Positions 24,677 through 32,686 of a stretch of DNA of 64,000 nt are shown in pieces; position 1 is the first letter of the stretch, and every line of letters begins with the position of its first letter. This stretch comes from CBFDCQ01 sp965603355. Lineage in GTDB: Bacteria > Hydrogenedentota > CAZGCA01 > CBFDCQ01. The translations under genes and the position numbers were made by a program. The stretch spans positions 21,046 through 85,045 of the forward strand of contig CBFDCQ010000006.1 of assembly GCA_965603355.1 (NCBI GenBank). Reading direction: 5' to 3'. Below the pieces are notes generated by a model that saw only the letters and a list, made by a program, of their open reading frames with translations, searched no databases and was not told the origin of the DNA.

Positions 24677-25453
24677 GTGCTTAAGACTCTGCTAACCCGC
24701 AGAGAACAGGCGGTCCTGATATTTCTCGTCGGGTCCCTGTTCGTGGGGGGTGCAACCCTCCGGTGGCAGCGCCATCGCGCGAGCGGTATCACCGTTACAC
24801 GTGATGAAGCGAGCACCGTCGGCGTCCCGGCGGAAGATGTCGCGCCGAACCCGGATAACGTTGTCGACCCCGACGTGACCTCAAGTGATGCGACCAAAGA
24901 GGTCGCGACCGAGACCGAGACGCAACCCGACGAGATTATCATAAGTGTTGCGGGCGCCGTGAACGTGCCCGGCGTGTACCGGGTACCTGTGGGATCCGTC
25001 GTCGAGGACGCGGTGATCGCGGCGGGAGGATATGCCGGGAACGCCGATCCGACCGGTATAAACCGTGCCGCCAAATTGATAGACGGCACAACGCTCAACG
25101 TGCCCGCCGTGGCGGGCATATACGTTGGGGACGATTCCCAACCGGTACTGAGAGGGCGGTCTCCGACCAGAAACATCCCGGCGTACATGCCGGGTTCGGT
25201 GCCGAGGGCTGCGAGCGTGCCTGCGCCGGTGGGCGGAAGCGAGACAACACCGGGGCGACGCATTAACATAAACAATGCATCTTCCGAGGCGCTGCAGACG
25301 CTGCCTCGTATCGGTCCCAAGACGGCCGGCGCGATAATTCAGTACAGAAGCGGACAGCCGTTCGGGCGGATAGAGGATATTCAAGACGTGCCGAGAATCG
25401 GTCCGAAAACGTTCGATGGGCTCAAGCACCTGATAACGGTTTCTGAGGAATAA
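24677..25453 (+). CDS. comEA: ComEA-like DNA-binding competence protein
   Basis: 258 residues from GTG 24677. One N-terminal membrane helix (about 10-28) anchors it with the rest outside. An acidic linker leads to an SLBB domain (ISVAGAVNVPGVYRVPVGS, VEDAVIAAGGY, LIDGTTLNVP) and then to paired helix-hairpin-helix motifs (ININNASSEALQTLPRIGPK and VPRIGPKTFDGLKHL) that bind double-stranded DNA. In transformable bacteria ComEA captures DNA in the periplasm for uptake through ComEC. No comEC is in the window. dgt follows after 2 bp, so the two are co-transcribed. Confidence 0.88.
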   Translation: MLKTLLTRREQAVLIFLVGSLFVGGATLRWQRHRASGITVTRDEASTVGVPAEDVAPNPDNVVDPDVTSSDATKEVATETETQPDEIIISVAGAVNVPGVYRVPVGSVVEDAVIAAGGYAGNADPTGINRAAKLIDGTTLNVPAVAGIYVGDDSQPVLRGRSPTRNIPAYMPGSVPRAASVPAPVGGSETTPGRRININNASSEALQTLPRIGPKTAGAIIQYRSGQPFGRIEDIQDVPRIGPKTFDGLKHLITVSEE

Positions 25454-25455
25454 GG

Positions 25456-26502
25456 ATGACCATACGCGAAACTCTGGAGCAAAGGGAACGCGATACGCTC
25501 TCGCCTTACGCGACGCTCGCCGCCGAGAGCCGAGGACGTGAAACCCCCGAGGAGGAACATTTCTGCCGAACATGTTTCCAGCGCGACCGCGACAGGATCA
25601 TCCACTCTAAATCCTTCCGGAGGTTGAAACACAAGACGCAGGTTTTCCTCTCGCCGATGGGCGACCATTACCGTACGCGCCTGACTCACACACTTGAAGT
25701 ATCTCAGATCGCCCGAACCGCCTGCCGTGCGGTTGGACTCAACGAGGATCTCGCGGAGGCCATCGCGCTCGGTCACGACCTCGGACATACCCCGTTCGGT
25801 CACGCCGGCGAGGAGGTACTCGACAGGCTGTGTTCCGCAGGGTTCGCGCACAACGACCAGAGCCTGCGCGTCGTCGAGAAACTGGAGGCAGGATATCCCA
25901 ACGGGCTCAACCTCACGTTCGAGGTGCGCGACGGTATACACCGCCACGAGAAGGGCAAACGCGACATCATGGAACCCGGAAATCCGGGAAAACCTTCGAC
26001 CTTGGAGGGCGAGGTCGTACGTTTGAGCGACGCGATCGCATACATCAACCACGATATCGACGATGCGTGCCGCGCCGGCGTCATCTCGCTCGACGACCTG
26101 CCTCAGGATGCTATGAAGGTCCTTGGAAGGGAACACTCCGGCAGGATTAACAAGATGGTAGAAAGCTTGATCCTCGAGAGTAAGAACGGCGAGATCAAGA
26201 TGGCGCCCGACGTGCTCGGCGCTACCAACCAACTGCGTAACTTCCTTTTCGATGAAGTCTACATGCGCGACGAGATCCATGGGGAAATCGAGAAAGGTGA
26301 GGAGCTCCTCGCCGCGATGTATAACTACCTGATGCAGCATCCCGAGGAGATTGTGGATACGCCCCGCCCCGGCCTCTACGCGGACGACACCCAAACCTCA
26401 CTGGAACGAAGAGTCGTCGACTTCATCGCCGGCATGACCGACAGGTACGCCCTCGACTTCTACGAACACATCTTCCTCCCCAAACCATGGAAGCTAAGCT
26501 GA
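25456..26502 (+). CDS. dgt: dGTP triphosphohydrolase-like HD protein
   Basis: 348 residues from ATG 25456, two bases after comEA. The HD-domain metal ligands are plain: His in TRLTHTLEVSQIART, the His-Asp pair in AIALGHDLGHTPFGHAGE, and Asp in VRLSDAIAYINHD. FRRLKHKTQVF is typical of the deoxyguanosinetriphosphate triphosphohydrolase family. Enzymes of this group cleave dNTPs to deoxynucleoside and tripolyphosphate, adjusting dNTP pools or defending against phage. The size fits the shorter dgtP-like subfamily. Substrate preference cannot be read from the sequence. Confidence 0.92.
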   Translation: MTIRETLEQRERDTLSPYATLAAESRGRETPEEEHFCRTCFQRDRDRIIHSKSFRRLKHKTQVFLSPMGDHYRTRLTHTLEVSQIARTACRAVGLNEDLAEAIALGHDLGHTPFGHAGEEVLDRLCSAGFAHNDQSLRVVEKLEAGYPNGLNLTFEVRDGIHRHEKGKRDIMEPGNPGKPSTLEGEVVRLSDAIAYINHDIDDACRAGVISLDDLPQDAMKVLGREHSGRINKMVESLILESKNGEIKMAPDVLGATNQLRNFLFDEVYMRDEIHGEIEKGEELLAAMYNYLMQHPEEIVDTPRPGLYADDTQTSLERRVVDFIAGMTDRYALDFYEHIFLPKPWKLS

Positions 26503-26514
26503 CTCCTTTAACAG

Positions 26515-26640
26515 GTAGGGCGGGCATCCTGCCCGCCGTGGCAGGTCGAAGACTCGCCGTGGAGAGTAGGTCGGGCATCTTGCCCGACATGGCCCGGCTG
26601 AAGCAATCCCAACAGATGGCGGGCAGGATGCCCGCCCTAC
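26515..26640. repeat. MITE-like element with 23-bp perfect inverted ends
   Basis: Arms 26515-26537 and 26618-26640 are perfect reverse complements (GTAGGGCGGGCATCCTGCCC and three more bases). Each arm is itself nearly palindromic (GGGCGGGCATCCTGCCCGCC). A related unit GTAGGTCGGGCATCTTGCCC lies in the centre at about 26566. No protein is encoded, so it would depend on a transposase elsewhere. Confidence 0.8.
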
Positions 26641-26659
26641 TGTCCTCCTGAGCATATCG

Positions 26660-26745
26660 GTAGAGACGCGCCGGTGGGGCGTCTGCCTTTGGAAGGGCCG
26701 ACCTCCGTGTCGGCCCCGGGCGGGTCTGAGACCCGCCCCTACGGT
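26660..26745. repeat. Cluster of short hairpin repeats
   Basis: Contains TAGAGACGCGCCGGTGGGGC (related to copies B and C at 833-1038 and 1937-2100), the hairpin GGGCCGACCTCCGTGTCGGC, and the hairpin GGGCGGGTCTGAGACCCGCC followed by CCTACGG. The last unit type (GGGCGGxxxCCGCCCCTAC) recurs at 28460-28485. Confidence 0.7.
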
Positions 26746-26874
26746 ACCGCGCCGTGTTGAAAACTCGCCCTGGCGAGGAAAGCCCGACAGAACGGAGTGC
26801 TACTCTCACAACAGGTTTAGCGTTCCGTGCGGTTTAGCACACTTTATGCCCGGATCGGGCGAATTTGCGGCGTC

Positions 26875-26903
26875 TTGACACCCCATCCGGTGAGTGGTAT
26901 CGT
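26875..26903 (+). promoter_or_regulatory. Promoter of the unknown membrane-protein group
   Basis: Perfect TTGACA (26875-26880), 17 bases, TATCGT (26898-26903), about 50 bp before the first ATG. Found by eye. Confidence 0.55.
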
Positions 26904-26953
26904 TGCGGTATCGGGAGGAAAGAGGTTCATGGCTGCAACGGGAGGGGTGTCTC

Positions 26954-27496
26954 ATGAACTGGTCGTGGCTAATAGACCATGCTGAAGTTATTATCATTGT
27001 TGCTTTCCTCCTACTAGCTGCCGCACACGTAATCAGAGACTGCCGGTTGAAAAAGGCGACTAACGATAAAGAAGAGTCCGAACAGGAAGCATCTAAAAAA
27101 GACAAACAGCAAGCTGACGAGTATTACAAGGTCTACGAAGGCCACAGAGGCATACTGAGGACGTGGCTTGTGGCATATGGTATCGGAGCACCGGTCATAG
27201 TCCTAGCCAATGTCACCATATGGGATAAACTCCAAGCTTCTCCAGTTGCCATAGATCTAGCGGCGCGTTTTCTCGGTGGGGTGTTCTGCCAAGTCCTCCT
27301 TGCTTTTATAAACAAGCATGTCGCGTGGGGAAATTACAGCCAGCATGACACACCAAATCTCAAAGGTTGTTGGTGGGCGAAACTGACAGACAAAGTCTCC
27401 GAGCAGTACTGGATTGACTTAGGTTTGGACGTGCTCACCATGTGTCTTTTCATTAAGGCGACATGGTTGCTCGTGACGAAAGTGCTTCTGGCGTGA
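26954..27496 (+). CDS. Hypothetical multi-span membrane protein
   Basis: 180 residues from ATG 26954, preferred over 26894 because GGGAGGGG lies about eight bases upstream. Hydrophobic segments occur at about 8-28 (HAEVIIIVAFLLLAAAHVI), 70-90, 95-115 and 155-178, separated by a charged helical loop (KKATNDKEESEQEASKKDKQ). No family recognised. Base composition is more AT-rich than in the neighbours, suggesting recent acquisition. It is first of three small membrane-protein genes with spacings of 70-115 bp. The downstream spacer begins AGGCCGCC-CGTCG, a sequence also seen after the next gene. Confidence 0.6.
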   Translation: MNWSWLIDHAEVIIIVAFLLLAAAHVIRDCRLKKATNDKEESEQEASKKDKQQADEYYKVYEGHRGILRTWLVAYGIGAPVIVLANVTIWDKLQASPVAIDLAARFLGGVFCQVLLAFINKHVAWGNYSQHDTPNLKGCWWAKLTDKVSEQYWIDLGLDVLTMCLFIKATWLLVTKVLLA

Positions 27497-27568
27497 CAAT
27501 TAGGCCGCCACGTCGCGGGCAAGGAGATTTGTGGCGTTCATCGTTACATTCTGCAAAGGAGGTCCGCG

Positions 27569-28015
27569 ATGAATGAAAAGGAGTTCTCCGACGCGCTGAA
27601 AAAGATAGAGAGGGAGCAGCGGTGGGCTGAATGGCAAAAGGCGGCCGAAGAATATGGAGACACTAAGCTCGGCACCCGTGAGGAATACATCGCGAGGTTT
27701 AGACAGAACCCGGGTCTCGAGAAGAAATACTGCCCTGCACTGAACGATCGTTTCGGGTGCGATCTGAAAATCGAGAAGGACAAGATCACCGAAGCGACTA
27801 TGCGGTCCGCCGCCGCGGACGAGAAGTCAGCCACTGCAGCCGAGACGGCAAACCGACGCGCCTGGCTGTCGTGGGGGCCTGCTGCCCTAGCGGCTATCCT
27901 ATTGTTCGCGGCGTTTTGCAGAGGATGTGTTGACACTCGCCGAAACAACAGAAGTGACAACGTTCCAACAGAAACGAGCGAGACGGTTAACACGCACGAA
28001 GAGGGCACAGACTGA
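27569..28015 (+). CDS. Hypothetical protein with C-terminal membrane span
   Basis: 148 residues from ATG 27569 with a perfect AAAGGAGGTC site. Residues 1-75 are charged and helical (ALKKIEREQRWAEWQKAAEE). RAWLSWGPAALAAILLFAAF (about 100-120) is a single membrane helix, followed by a short polar tail with two cysteines (CRGC). Topology would place the helical domain in the cytoplasm. No homology recognised. It probably functions with its two neighbours, but nothing shows how. Confidence 0.6.
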   Translation: MNEKEFSDALKKIEREQRWAEWQKAAEEYGDTKLGTREEYIARFRQNPGLEKKYCPALNDRFGCDLKIEKDKITEATMRSAAADEKSATAAETANRRAWLSWGPAALAAILLFAAFCRGCVDTRRNNRSDNVPTETSETVNTHEEGTD

Positions 28016-28128
28016 GACCAGGCCGCCGCGTCGGGGCGTGGGTGCCAACGGGCGGCCTAGAAAAATGTAAGGTTGGTGGATTCGGTCTTCAACACACAGA
28101 AGTTGGCAACCGAAGAGGAGGACTAACA

Positions 28129-28386
28129 ATGAATGCATTGCAGCGAATCATACTCGTCTTGGGCGCGGTTGCGATAGTGGTGGCCTATTTTGCGGCTCCG
28201 TGGGTCTATGAGATGTCGAATCTAGCCGGCGGCAGCTACGTTGTTGCGACCCGCAGCCTGGAAGGATTAGACCATAAGATGGTGTACCGTGACTACCGCG
28301 TATTCCTGCCCCAGATGCTGGCCATCTCTGCGATCACAGCTATGTTGTGTGCCGCTGCGCGGGGCGTGCGGCAAAGCGGGGCATAG
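28129..28386 (+). CDS. Hypothetical small membrane protein
   Basis: 85 residues from ATG 28129 (GAGGAGG upstream; the longer frame from 28042 lacks a site). Two membrane helices, about 5-27 (IILVLGAVAIVVAYFAAPWV) and 62-78, enclose a short polar loop with YVVATRSLEGLDHKMVY. The second helix is followed by RGVRQSG, so both ends are probably cytoplasmic. No family recognised. Third and last gene of the group. Confidence 0.55.
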   Translation: MNALQRIILVLGAVAIVVAYFAAPWVYEMSNLAGGSYVVATRSLEGLDHKMVYRDYRVFLPQMLAISAITAMLCAAARGVRQSGA

Positions 28387-28520
28387 GGAGAAGGGAAATC
28401 GGGGGAAACCTTTCTGGAGAAAGGTTCTCCCCCACACCCCTTTCCAAAGACTTTCGGGCACGGGCGGTTCGCGAACCGCCCCTACGTGTGGGTCTCTGCG
28501 TTCTTTGCGCCTTTGCGTTA
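28387..28520. repeat. Intergenic repeat cluster
   Basis: GGGGGAAACCTTTCTGGAGA followed by AAGGTTCTCCCCCACACCCC is an inverted-repeat element of a type seen in many environmental genomes, then GGGCGGTTCGCGAACCGCCC (perfect 10-bp-arm palindrome) with CCTACG, then CTCTGCGTTCTTTGCGCCTT, another dispersed motif. No gene. It closes the membrane-protein group on the right. Confidence 0.65.
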
Positions 28521-28551
28521 AAGCCCCTTTTTCCTGCGCGCCATTTTCCCA

Positions 28552-28580
28552 TTGTGCCGCCCGCCCCGACGTGTTATGAT
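28552..28580 (+). promoter_or_regulatory. Possible promoter of the SnoaL-like lipoprotein
   Basis: TTGTGC (28552-28557), 17 bases, TATGAT (28575-28580), about 68 bp before the start. The -35 match is weak. Confidence 0.4.
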
Positions 28581-28648
28581 TCCTCGGGGTCAAGAATTCC
28601 GTAAATGGAGAGGTAATCCGAAGTCAGTTGGGAGGGAGGTGAGAGGAT

Positions 28649-29080
28649 TTGAAGAACGCACGAACGCTTTTTGTGTTGGCGGTATCCGTTGTGCTCGTGG
28701 CGAGTGGTTGCGCCATGCTGCAGGGCGGACCGAGCGATGAGGAGGCGCTGCACAAGCTCCTCGAGACTTACACGACGGCTATGCAGGCAGGGGACGTTGA
28801 CACGGTGATCCCGCTGTACTCGACGAGCTATGAGACCGAGCGCGGTGACTACGAGCAAAGCATGGAGCGGATGCGTCAGTTTGTGCCACGGTTCGCGGAG
28901 AGGGACATCGACTTGTCCACGGAAAGCGCCGAGGTCACGGTCGACGGTGACACGGCCAGTGTCGGCCCCATCAACTTCGAATCGGAGAGAGGCGGGTGGA
29001 ACACGACGCTGCTGACCGCAAAAGAAGAGGACGGTTGCTGGCGTATTACCGGCACCGAGTGGCAACGCGGCGACGAGTAA
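28649..29080 (+). CDS. Lipoprotein with NTF2/SnoaL-like domain
   Basis: 143 residues from TTG 28649, supported by GGGAGGTGAG about 6 bases upstream; no nearby ATG fits. Lipobox ASGC gives an acylated Cys at residue 21. The mature part (EALHKLLETYTTAMQAGDVD, TVIPLYS, then strands ending GCWRITGTEW) has the helix-strand order of NTF2-like or DUF4440 proteins. The fold usually binds small ligands or acts as a scaffold; no catalytic residues can be named. A second, broken SnoaL-like gene lies 1 kb downstream on the other strand. Confidence 0.7.
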   Translation: MKNARTLFVLAVSVVLVASGCAMLQGGPSDEEALHKLLETYTTAMQAGDVDTVIPLYSTSYETERGDYEQSMERMRQFVPRFAERDIDLSTESAEVTVDGDTASVGPINFESERGGWNTTLLTAKEEDGCWRITGTEWQRGDE

Positions 29081-29097
29081 CCGAAAAACAATCGCTG

Positions 29098-29137
29098 GAG
29101 AGGGGCAGCCCGGGGTCGTGGCTGCCTCTTCTTCCCT
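29098..29137. terminator. Possible bidirectional terminator hairpin
   Basis: AGAGGGGCAGCC and GGCTGCCTCTT form an imperfect stem between two convergent genes. On the plus strand CTTCTTCCCT follows, a weak T-rich tract. Confidence 0.4.
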
Positions 29138-29164
29138 GTCTCTTGCCATAAGAACATCCTGCAG

Positions 29165-29890
29165 CTATTCGGTTTCGCCTTCCTCCTGTTCCTCCTCCTT
29201 TTCTTCCTCCTCTTCCTCACCCTGCTCGAGGGCGATAAGTTCCGCGATCTTAGCTTCAACGGCCGGGAGGTTATCCTGCCGAAGCGCCTCGCTCACCACC
29301 TCGCTCTCGAGAAGATGAAGCGCGTAATTGTACAGCTCGAGCGCCCTCCTGTGCCGGCCTTTGATCTTGGCCTCTCTGGCTTCCTCAAGATAGCCCTTGA
29401 GCTGTGTCTGATGAGTCAGGTCCGCCATTCTCTGTTCCAGAGCGTCAAGACGTCCCGCTTTATGGAGCTTTGCCTTGTATTCTTGAATCTTCAGAACCAT
29501 CTTGGAAAGCTGGCTCACCTTGGTATCCGCGTTCGCGAAGACCTCGGCGGCCGCCAACGCATTTTCCGCCTCGCGTTCAGCGCCTTTCACTATCAGGTCA
29601 TCCCGCCCCTCGCGGTACGTACGAACCAGTTCGGATGCCGACGGTTCAATAGTCGGTATTCCACGTTCTTCGTATTCCACCAGCGCCTCCGCGTGCTCGA
29701 CAAGGTTGTCACACTCCTCGAGTTGCTCGTCAAGTTTTTCTGACTCACCTACAAGTTTCTTGCAGCGGTTGATCATCCGTAAACGGTTGTTGATTTCCAT
29801 CGATACAACCGGCTCGCACGCGCTGCACAAACCATCTTCCGTCACATCCAGCACCTCGCCGGAACACCCGCACCACTTACAGTTAGCCAT
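29165..29890 (-). CDS. Zinc-ribbon and coiled-coil protein with acidic tail
   Basis: 241 residues from ATG 29890, chosen for GAAGGAG 7 bases upstream. The N terminus has two cysteine pairs (CKWCGC at 4-9 and LCSAC around residue 24), a small zinc ribbon. Residues about 35-175 are helical and charged with coiled-coil character. A TPR-like helix pair (REAKIKGRHRRALELYNYAL) follows, and the last 25 residues are almost all Glu. No signal peptide, so it is cytoplasmic. Zinc-ribbon plus coiled-coil proteins often act as adaptors; the function here is unknown. Confidence 0.7.
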   Translation of the reverse strand: MANCKWCGCSGEVLDVTEDGLCSACEPVVSMEINNRLRMINRCKKLVGESEKLDEQLEECDNLVEHAEALVEYEERGIPTIEPSASELVRTYREGRDDLIVKGAEREAENALAAAEVFANADTKVSQLSKMVLKIQEYKAKLHKAGRLDALEQRMADLTHQTQLKGYLEEAREAKIKGRHRRALELYNYALHLLESEVVSEALRQDNLPAVEAKIAELIALEQGEEEEEEKEEEQEEGETE

Positions 29891-30110
29891 CTTCACACTC
29901 CTTCCGCACACATTCTACGCCCTACCCACACCGAGTCGCAAGAACTAAATCGGGCGAACGGGCGCTGCAAGGGATTGCCGGCCGTTGGATGCGATGAGCC
30001 GACTGCGACAAGCCAGGATGCTTAACTCGCAGGCGATTCGAACGTGACGAACACTCAGTTCGCGCCGGCCCGGACTCGACTCATGGAAGGTTCGCTGAAT
30101 CCGGCCCGTG

Positions 30111-30534
30111 TCAAGGCGTTTCCGGAGTAAGCTGAACGCTTTCTCCGTCGATCCCTATCATCGTCTTTGCATAGGTCAGTTTCTGGACGATCTTCCCGTC
30201 ACGGAAATGCAGGACGTCCACTCCCTGTCGCTTCTCAGGCTTTCCCTCGTAACCCTTTTTCGCGCGAAGGCCATTCGAGCTGCCATCGTTAAAGGGCCTT
30301 CTGTTCGGCCTCATCGATGAACGTCTCTTCCTCCGTGAACCGAAGACCGCCATGATCCGCGAACCATGAGGTCCATGCGCGGCAAAGGTTCTCTTTTCCT
30401 TTGACCTTCCCGCCGGCCCAGCTCACAAACAGGATCTCATCGTGACAAAGCGCCAACACACCGTCCAGATCGTGCTCGTTCCAGGCCCGGTACCAGTTGC
30501 TGAGAGCCTCCTTGATTTCCTCTCTGGAAAGCAT
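30111..30534 (-). pseudogene. SnoaL/NTF2-like gene broken by a stop codon and a frameshift
   Basis: An N-terminal part from ATG 30534 (EIKEALSNWYRAWNEHDLDG ... EETFIDEAEQKAL) meets an in-frame TAA at about 30289. The same frame then continues with RWQLEWPSREKG, after which one extra T (GGGTTACGAG) shifts the frame, and YEGKPEKRQGVDVLHFRDGK follows in a third frame to the stop at 30111. The three pieces join into one standard SnoaL-like polyketide-cyclase-fold protein of about 140 residues. Two independent lesions make an assembly error less likely than real decay. Confidence 0.8.
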
Positions 30535-30603
30535 GCTCGATTATCGCCCCCCAAATGCTACTCTTCTGGTACGTCTTCCTGATGCCCGGGATTCGTCCCG
30601 GAT

Positions 30604-31497
30604 TCACCCGTCCTGACCGGCGGCTGCCGGACTCGGTTTGATCCCCGGTTCCTTAACGGCGCTCATCACTCTGACATGTTTGCCGTCATCGTAATATCCG
30701 ATGTCCCGATAGCCCTCTGTCTTCTTGAACAACCTGGTGACGAGCTTCTCCTGCCCCTCTCCTATTTCGAAAACCAGTATTCCTCCCGGCTTCAAGAATC
30801 GAACGGAATCCCTGATCAACTTGCGAAAAAAATCAATACCGTACGAGCCCGCATCAAGTGCGACCTTCGGCTCGTGGTCTATGATCTCCGGAGCCAGCTT
30901 GTCGAGCGATCCCGTAGGAATATACGGCGGGTTGCATACTACCAGGTCGATTTGCCCCTCGTATTCCGCTCCCTCGAACGGGGCCAAAGCGTCTCCACAG
31001 AAAAGCGAAATCCTATCCTGCAGCTTGAACCTGTTCACATTGCTGCGTGCAACCTCAACCGCGGCAGGACTGATATCAGAGGCCAGTATCTTCGTATCAT
31101 CTGAGTACACCGCCAGGGAAATGGCTATGTTTCCACATCCTGTCCCTACGTCGATGATAGTCAGTCCTCTCTTGGATTCCTGCTTCTTATCGATGAAATC
31201 CATGGCAACTCTGGCCAATAGCTCGGTCTCGTCCCTGGGGATCAGGGTGTCCGGGGAACAATAGAACGCCATCCCCATGAAGACCGCCGTCTCCATGATG
31301 TACTCCAGAGGTATTCCATCCTTCCTCTTCTTCGCTACCTGATGCACATCTATCTTCTTATGTGTGAGTAACGACAGGTCTGTTTTCCTCAGCGCACCGT
31401 TCGTCAGAATATCAAACAGCCGCAGAGTCTCATGCAGGGGATTTTCGACTCCACACTCTCGAAACACCTCGTAGCTTTCTACAAAATCGTCAAACAC
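30604..31497 (-). CDS. prmC: PrmC/HemK-family protein glutamine methyltransferase
   Basis: 297 residues from GTG 31497, with GGAGG a few bases upstream. An N-terminal helical domain (1-85) precedes the SAM-binding Rossmann fold: IIDVGTGCGNIAISLA is motif I and DLVVCNPPYIP carries the NPPY motif that binds the target glutamine. PrmC methylates the GGQ glutamine of release factors RF1/RF2 with SAM in the cytoplasm. prfA, the usual neighbour, is absent. LIPRDETELL matches the family loop. The N-terminal domain is divergent, so another HemK-type substrate is possible. Confidence 0.85.
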   Translation of the reverse strand: MFDDFVESYEVFRECGVENPLHETLRLFDILTNGALRKTDLSLLTHKKIDVHQVAKKRKDGIPLEYIMETAVFMGMAFYCSPDTLIPRDETELLARVAMDFIDKKQESKRGLTIIDVGTGCGNIAISLAVYSDDTKILASDISPAAVEVARSNVNRFKLQDRISLFCGDALAPFEGAEYEGQIDLVVCNPPYIPTGSLDKLAPEIIDHEPKVALDAGSYGIDFFRKLIRDSVRFLKPGGILVFEIGEGQEKLVTRLFKKTEGYRDIGYYDDGKHVRVMSAVKEPGIKPSPAAAGQDG

Positions 31498-31513
31498 ATG
31501 CGTCCTCCGTTTT

Positions 31514-32040
31514 CATAGCGTACCCGCAACCAACGCTATCGCCAGCTCACCGTGGTCCTGCCGTGTCAGATGAAGCGGCTCCGTAAGCGCTGCCCAGAGC
31601 ACTCGGTGTTTCGCGTCCGGTTGGTTCTCGGAGGTACGCTGCGAGCTGATCCAACGGTTTCCGCACACCGCGCGCGTGCTTGAAGACGCTGCGCCCCACC
31701 AATTCCCGCCAAATTGCATCAATCCACTCAGAACGCCCCGCCTCTAAATGAATGACGGAATCTGCGGCAACAGCCGGTACCGCATCACCTGCCTGAATGT
31801 TACCGGAGGTTCGCCAATTAGTCAAGACCGAACCGCGCGAAAAAAACGGTTCTCGATAGCGTTTTCTGGAGGCGCGCGACAGGTCCTCTCACCGAACTGC
31901 ACGGCGTTCCCACGGAACCACGACAATCCTTCCCCAATCGCCGGCGTTTTCCCACTCAATGCCGCAAGTACCCGTTGGGAACTGCGTCCGACACCGCATA
32001 AAACAAAGGCTCTTAAGGAATTGCAGCTTGAGGAACCGTT
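31514..32040 (-). other. Possible degenerate coding region upstream of prmC
   Basis: No intact gene is seen in about 525 bp. On the minus strand two partly overlapping frames look protein-like: SVLTNWRTSGNIQAGDAVPA ... SEWIDAIWRELVGRSVFKHA, then in another frame HRVLWAALTEPLHLTRQDHG ending 31513. They would join through a frameshift near 31620, and a run of seven T may hide another near 31844. No family recognised and no ribosome site, so it could equally be noncoding DNA. Confidence 0.25.
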
Positions 32041-32046
32041 TTTCTC

Positions 32047-32075
32047 TTGAAAAAACGGGGGTGTTGTGCTACTAT
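32047..32075 (+). promoter_or_regulatory. Promoter of the rimP-nusA-infB operon
   Basis: TTGAAA (32047-32052), 17 bases, TACTAT (32070-32075). Transcription would start near 32082, just before the leader hairpin at 32113. Confidence 0.65.
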
Positions 32076-32112
32076 GACTAAGCTTCGGATAAGTGAGCAG
32101 TGCGCTTAGTCG

Positions 32113-32137
32113 GGAGTGGGTATGCACCCACTCCTTT
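32113..32137 (+). promoter_or_regulatory. rimP leader hairpin
   Basis: Perfect 9-bp stem GGAGTGGGT/ACCCACTCC with a 4-base loop (ATGC), then TTT, about 30 nt after the predicted start point and 42 nt before rimP. Hairpins of this GUGGG/CCCAC type are a recurring feature of rimP (yhbC) leaders. An attenuation role, perhaps involving NusA feedback, is inferred. Confidence 0.6.
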
Positions 32138-32178
32138 GCATTCTGAGGCACACGGGGCGCAGAGGCAAGGGCGGGGAT

Positions 32179-32628
32179 ATGGCGCAGTTGGCCAAAGAGG
32201 TTGCCCGGGAAATAGAACCGCTCGTGGAGCAGGAAGGACTCGAGCTGGTTCACGTTGAGTACGTGACACAGAGTAGCTCCCGTACGTTGCGAGTGCTCGT
32301 TGACAAGGAAGGCGGGATAACCGTGGACGATTGCCAGAAGATTAGCGAGCTCATCGCTCCGGCACTGGACGCCTCCTCGCTGTTGGCAACGAAATATGTC
32401 CTGGAAGTCTCGTCGCCCGGGTTCGACCGCCCGTTGACGAAAGAGAAAGATTTTATCAGATTTGCAGGCCAGCCGGTCAAGATCAGGACGCATTCACCTA
32501 TCGACGGAAAACGGACCCTTAGCGGCACGCTGCAGGGTTTGAACGGCACTGACGTCGTATTGGATGTGGACGGATCGGAACTGAGGATACCGGTCCCGGA
32601 AATGGCATCGGCAAGGCTCGATCTGTAG
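32179..32628 (+). CDS. rimP: Ribosome maturation factor RimP
   Basis: 149 residues from ATG 32179; the earlier start at 32116 falls inside the leader hairpin and is rejected. RimP binds the 30S subunit during maturation. Family marks are VEQEGLELVHVEYV, LRVLVDKEGGITVDDCQKIS, and VLEVSSPGFDRPL with its conserved SSPG-x-DRPL, followed by the C-terminal SH3-like barrel (GQPVKIRTHSPIDGK, LSGTLQGLNG). First gene of the translation operon; nusA follows after 58 bp. Confidence 0.95.
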   Translation: MAQLAKEVAREIEPLVEQEGLELVHVEYVTQSSSRTLRVLVDKEGGITVDDCQKISELIAPALDASSLLATKYVLEVSSPGFDRPLTKEKDFIRFAGQPVKIRTHSPIDGKRTLSGTLQGLNGTDVVLDVDGSELRIPVPEMASARLDL

Positions 32629-32686
32629 GGAATAACGGCGGAAATTAAACGGTTTTTGTGAAGATAGTCACCGAACGGAGATAGCA

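Larger units (their letters stand above)
26503..26874. other. Intergenic repeat cluster
   Basis: About 370 bp after dgt, filled with palindromic elements (listed at 26515-26640 and 26660-26745) and a repeat-free stretch at 26750-26874 where nothing is recognised. It marks the left border of the group of unknown small membrane proteins. Confidence 0.6.

Noticed and set aside
26515..26745. CRISPR-like array of GC-rich repeats
   Set aside because: The repeats are palindromic, unequal in length and oppositely oriented, without regular unique spacers, and no cas gene is present.
30111..30534. Stop-codon readthrough or selenocysteine-type recoding of the SnoaL-like gene
   Set aside because: The stop is TAA, no recoding element is evident, and a second frameshift is also needed, so decay is simpler.
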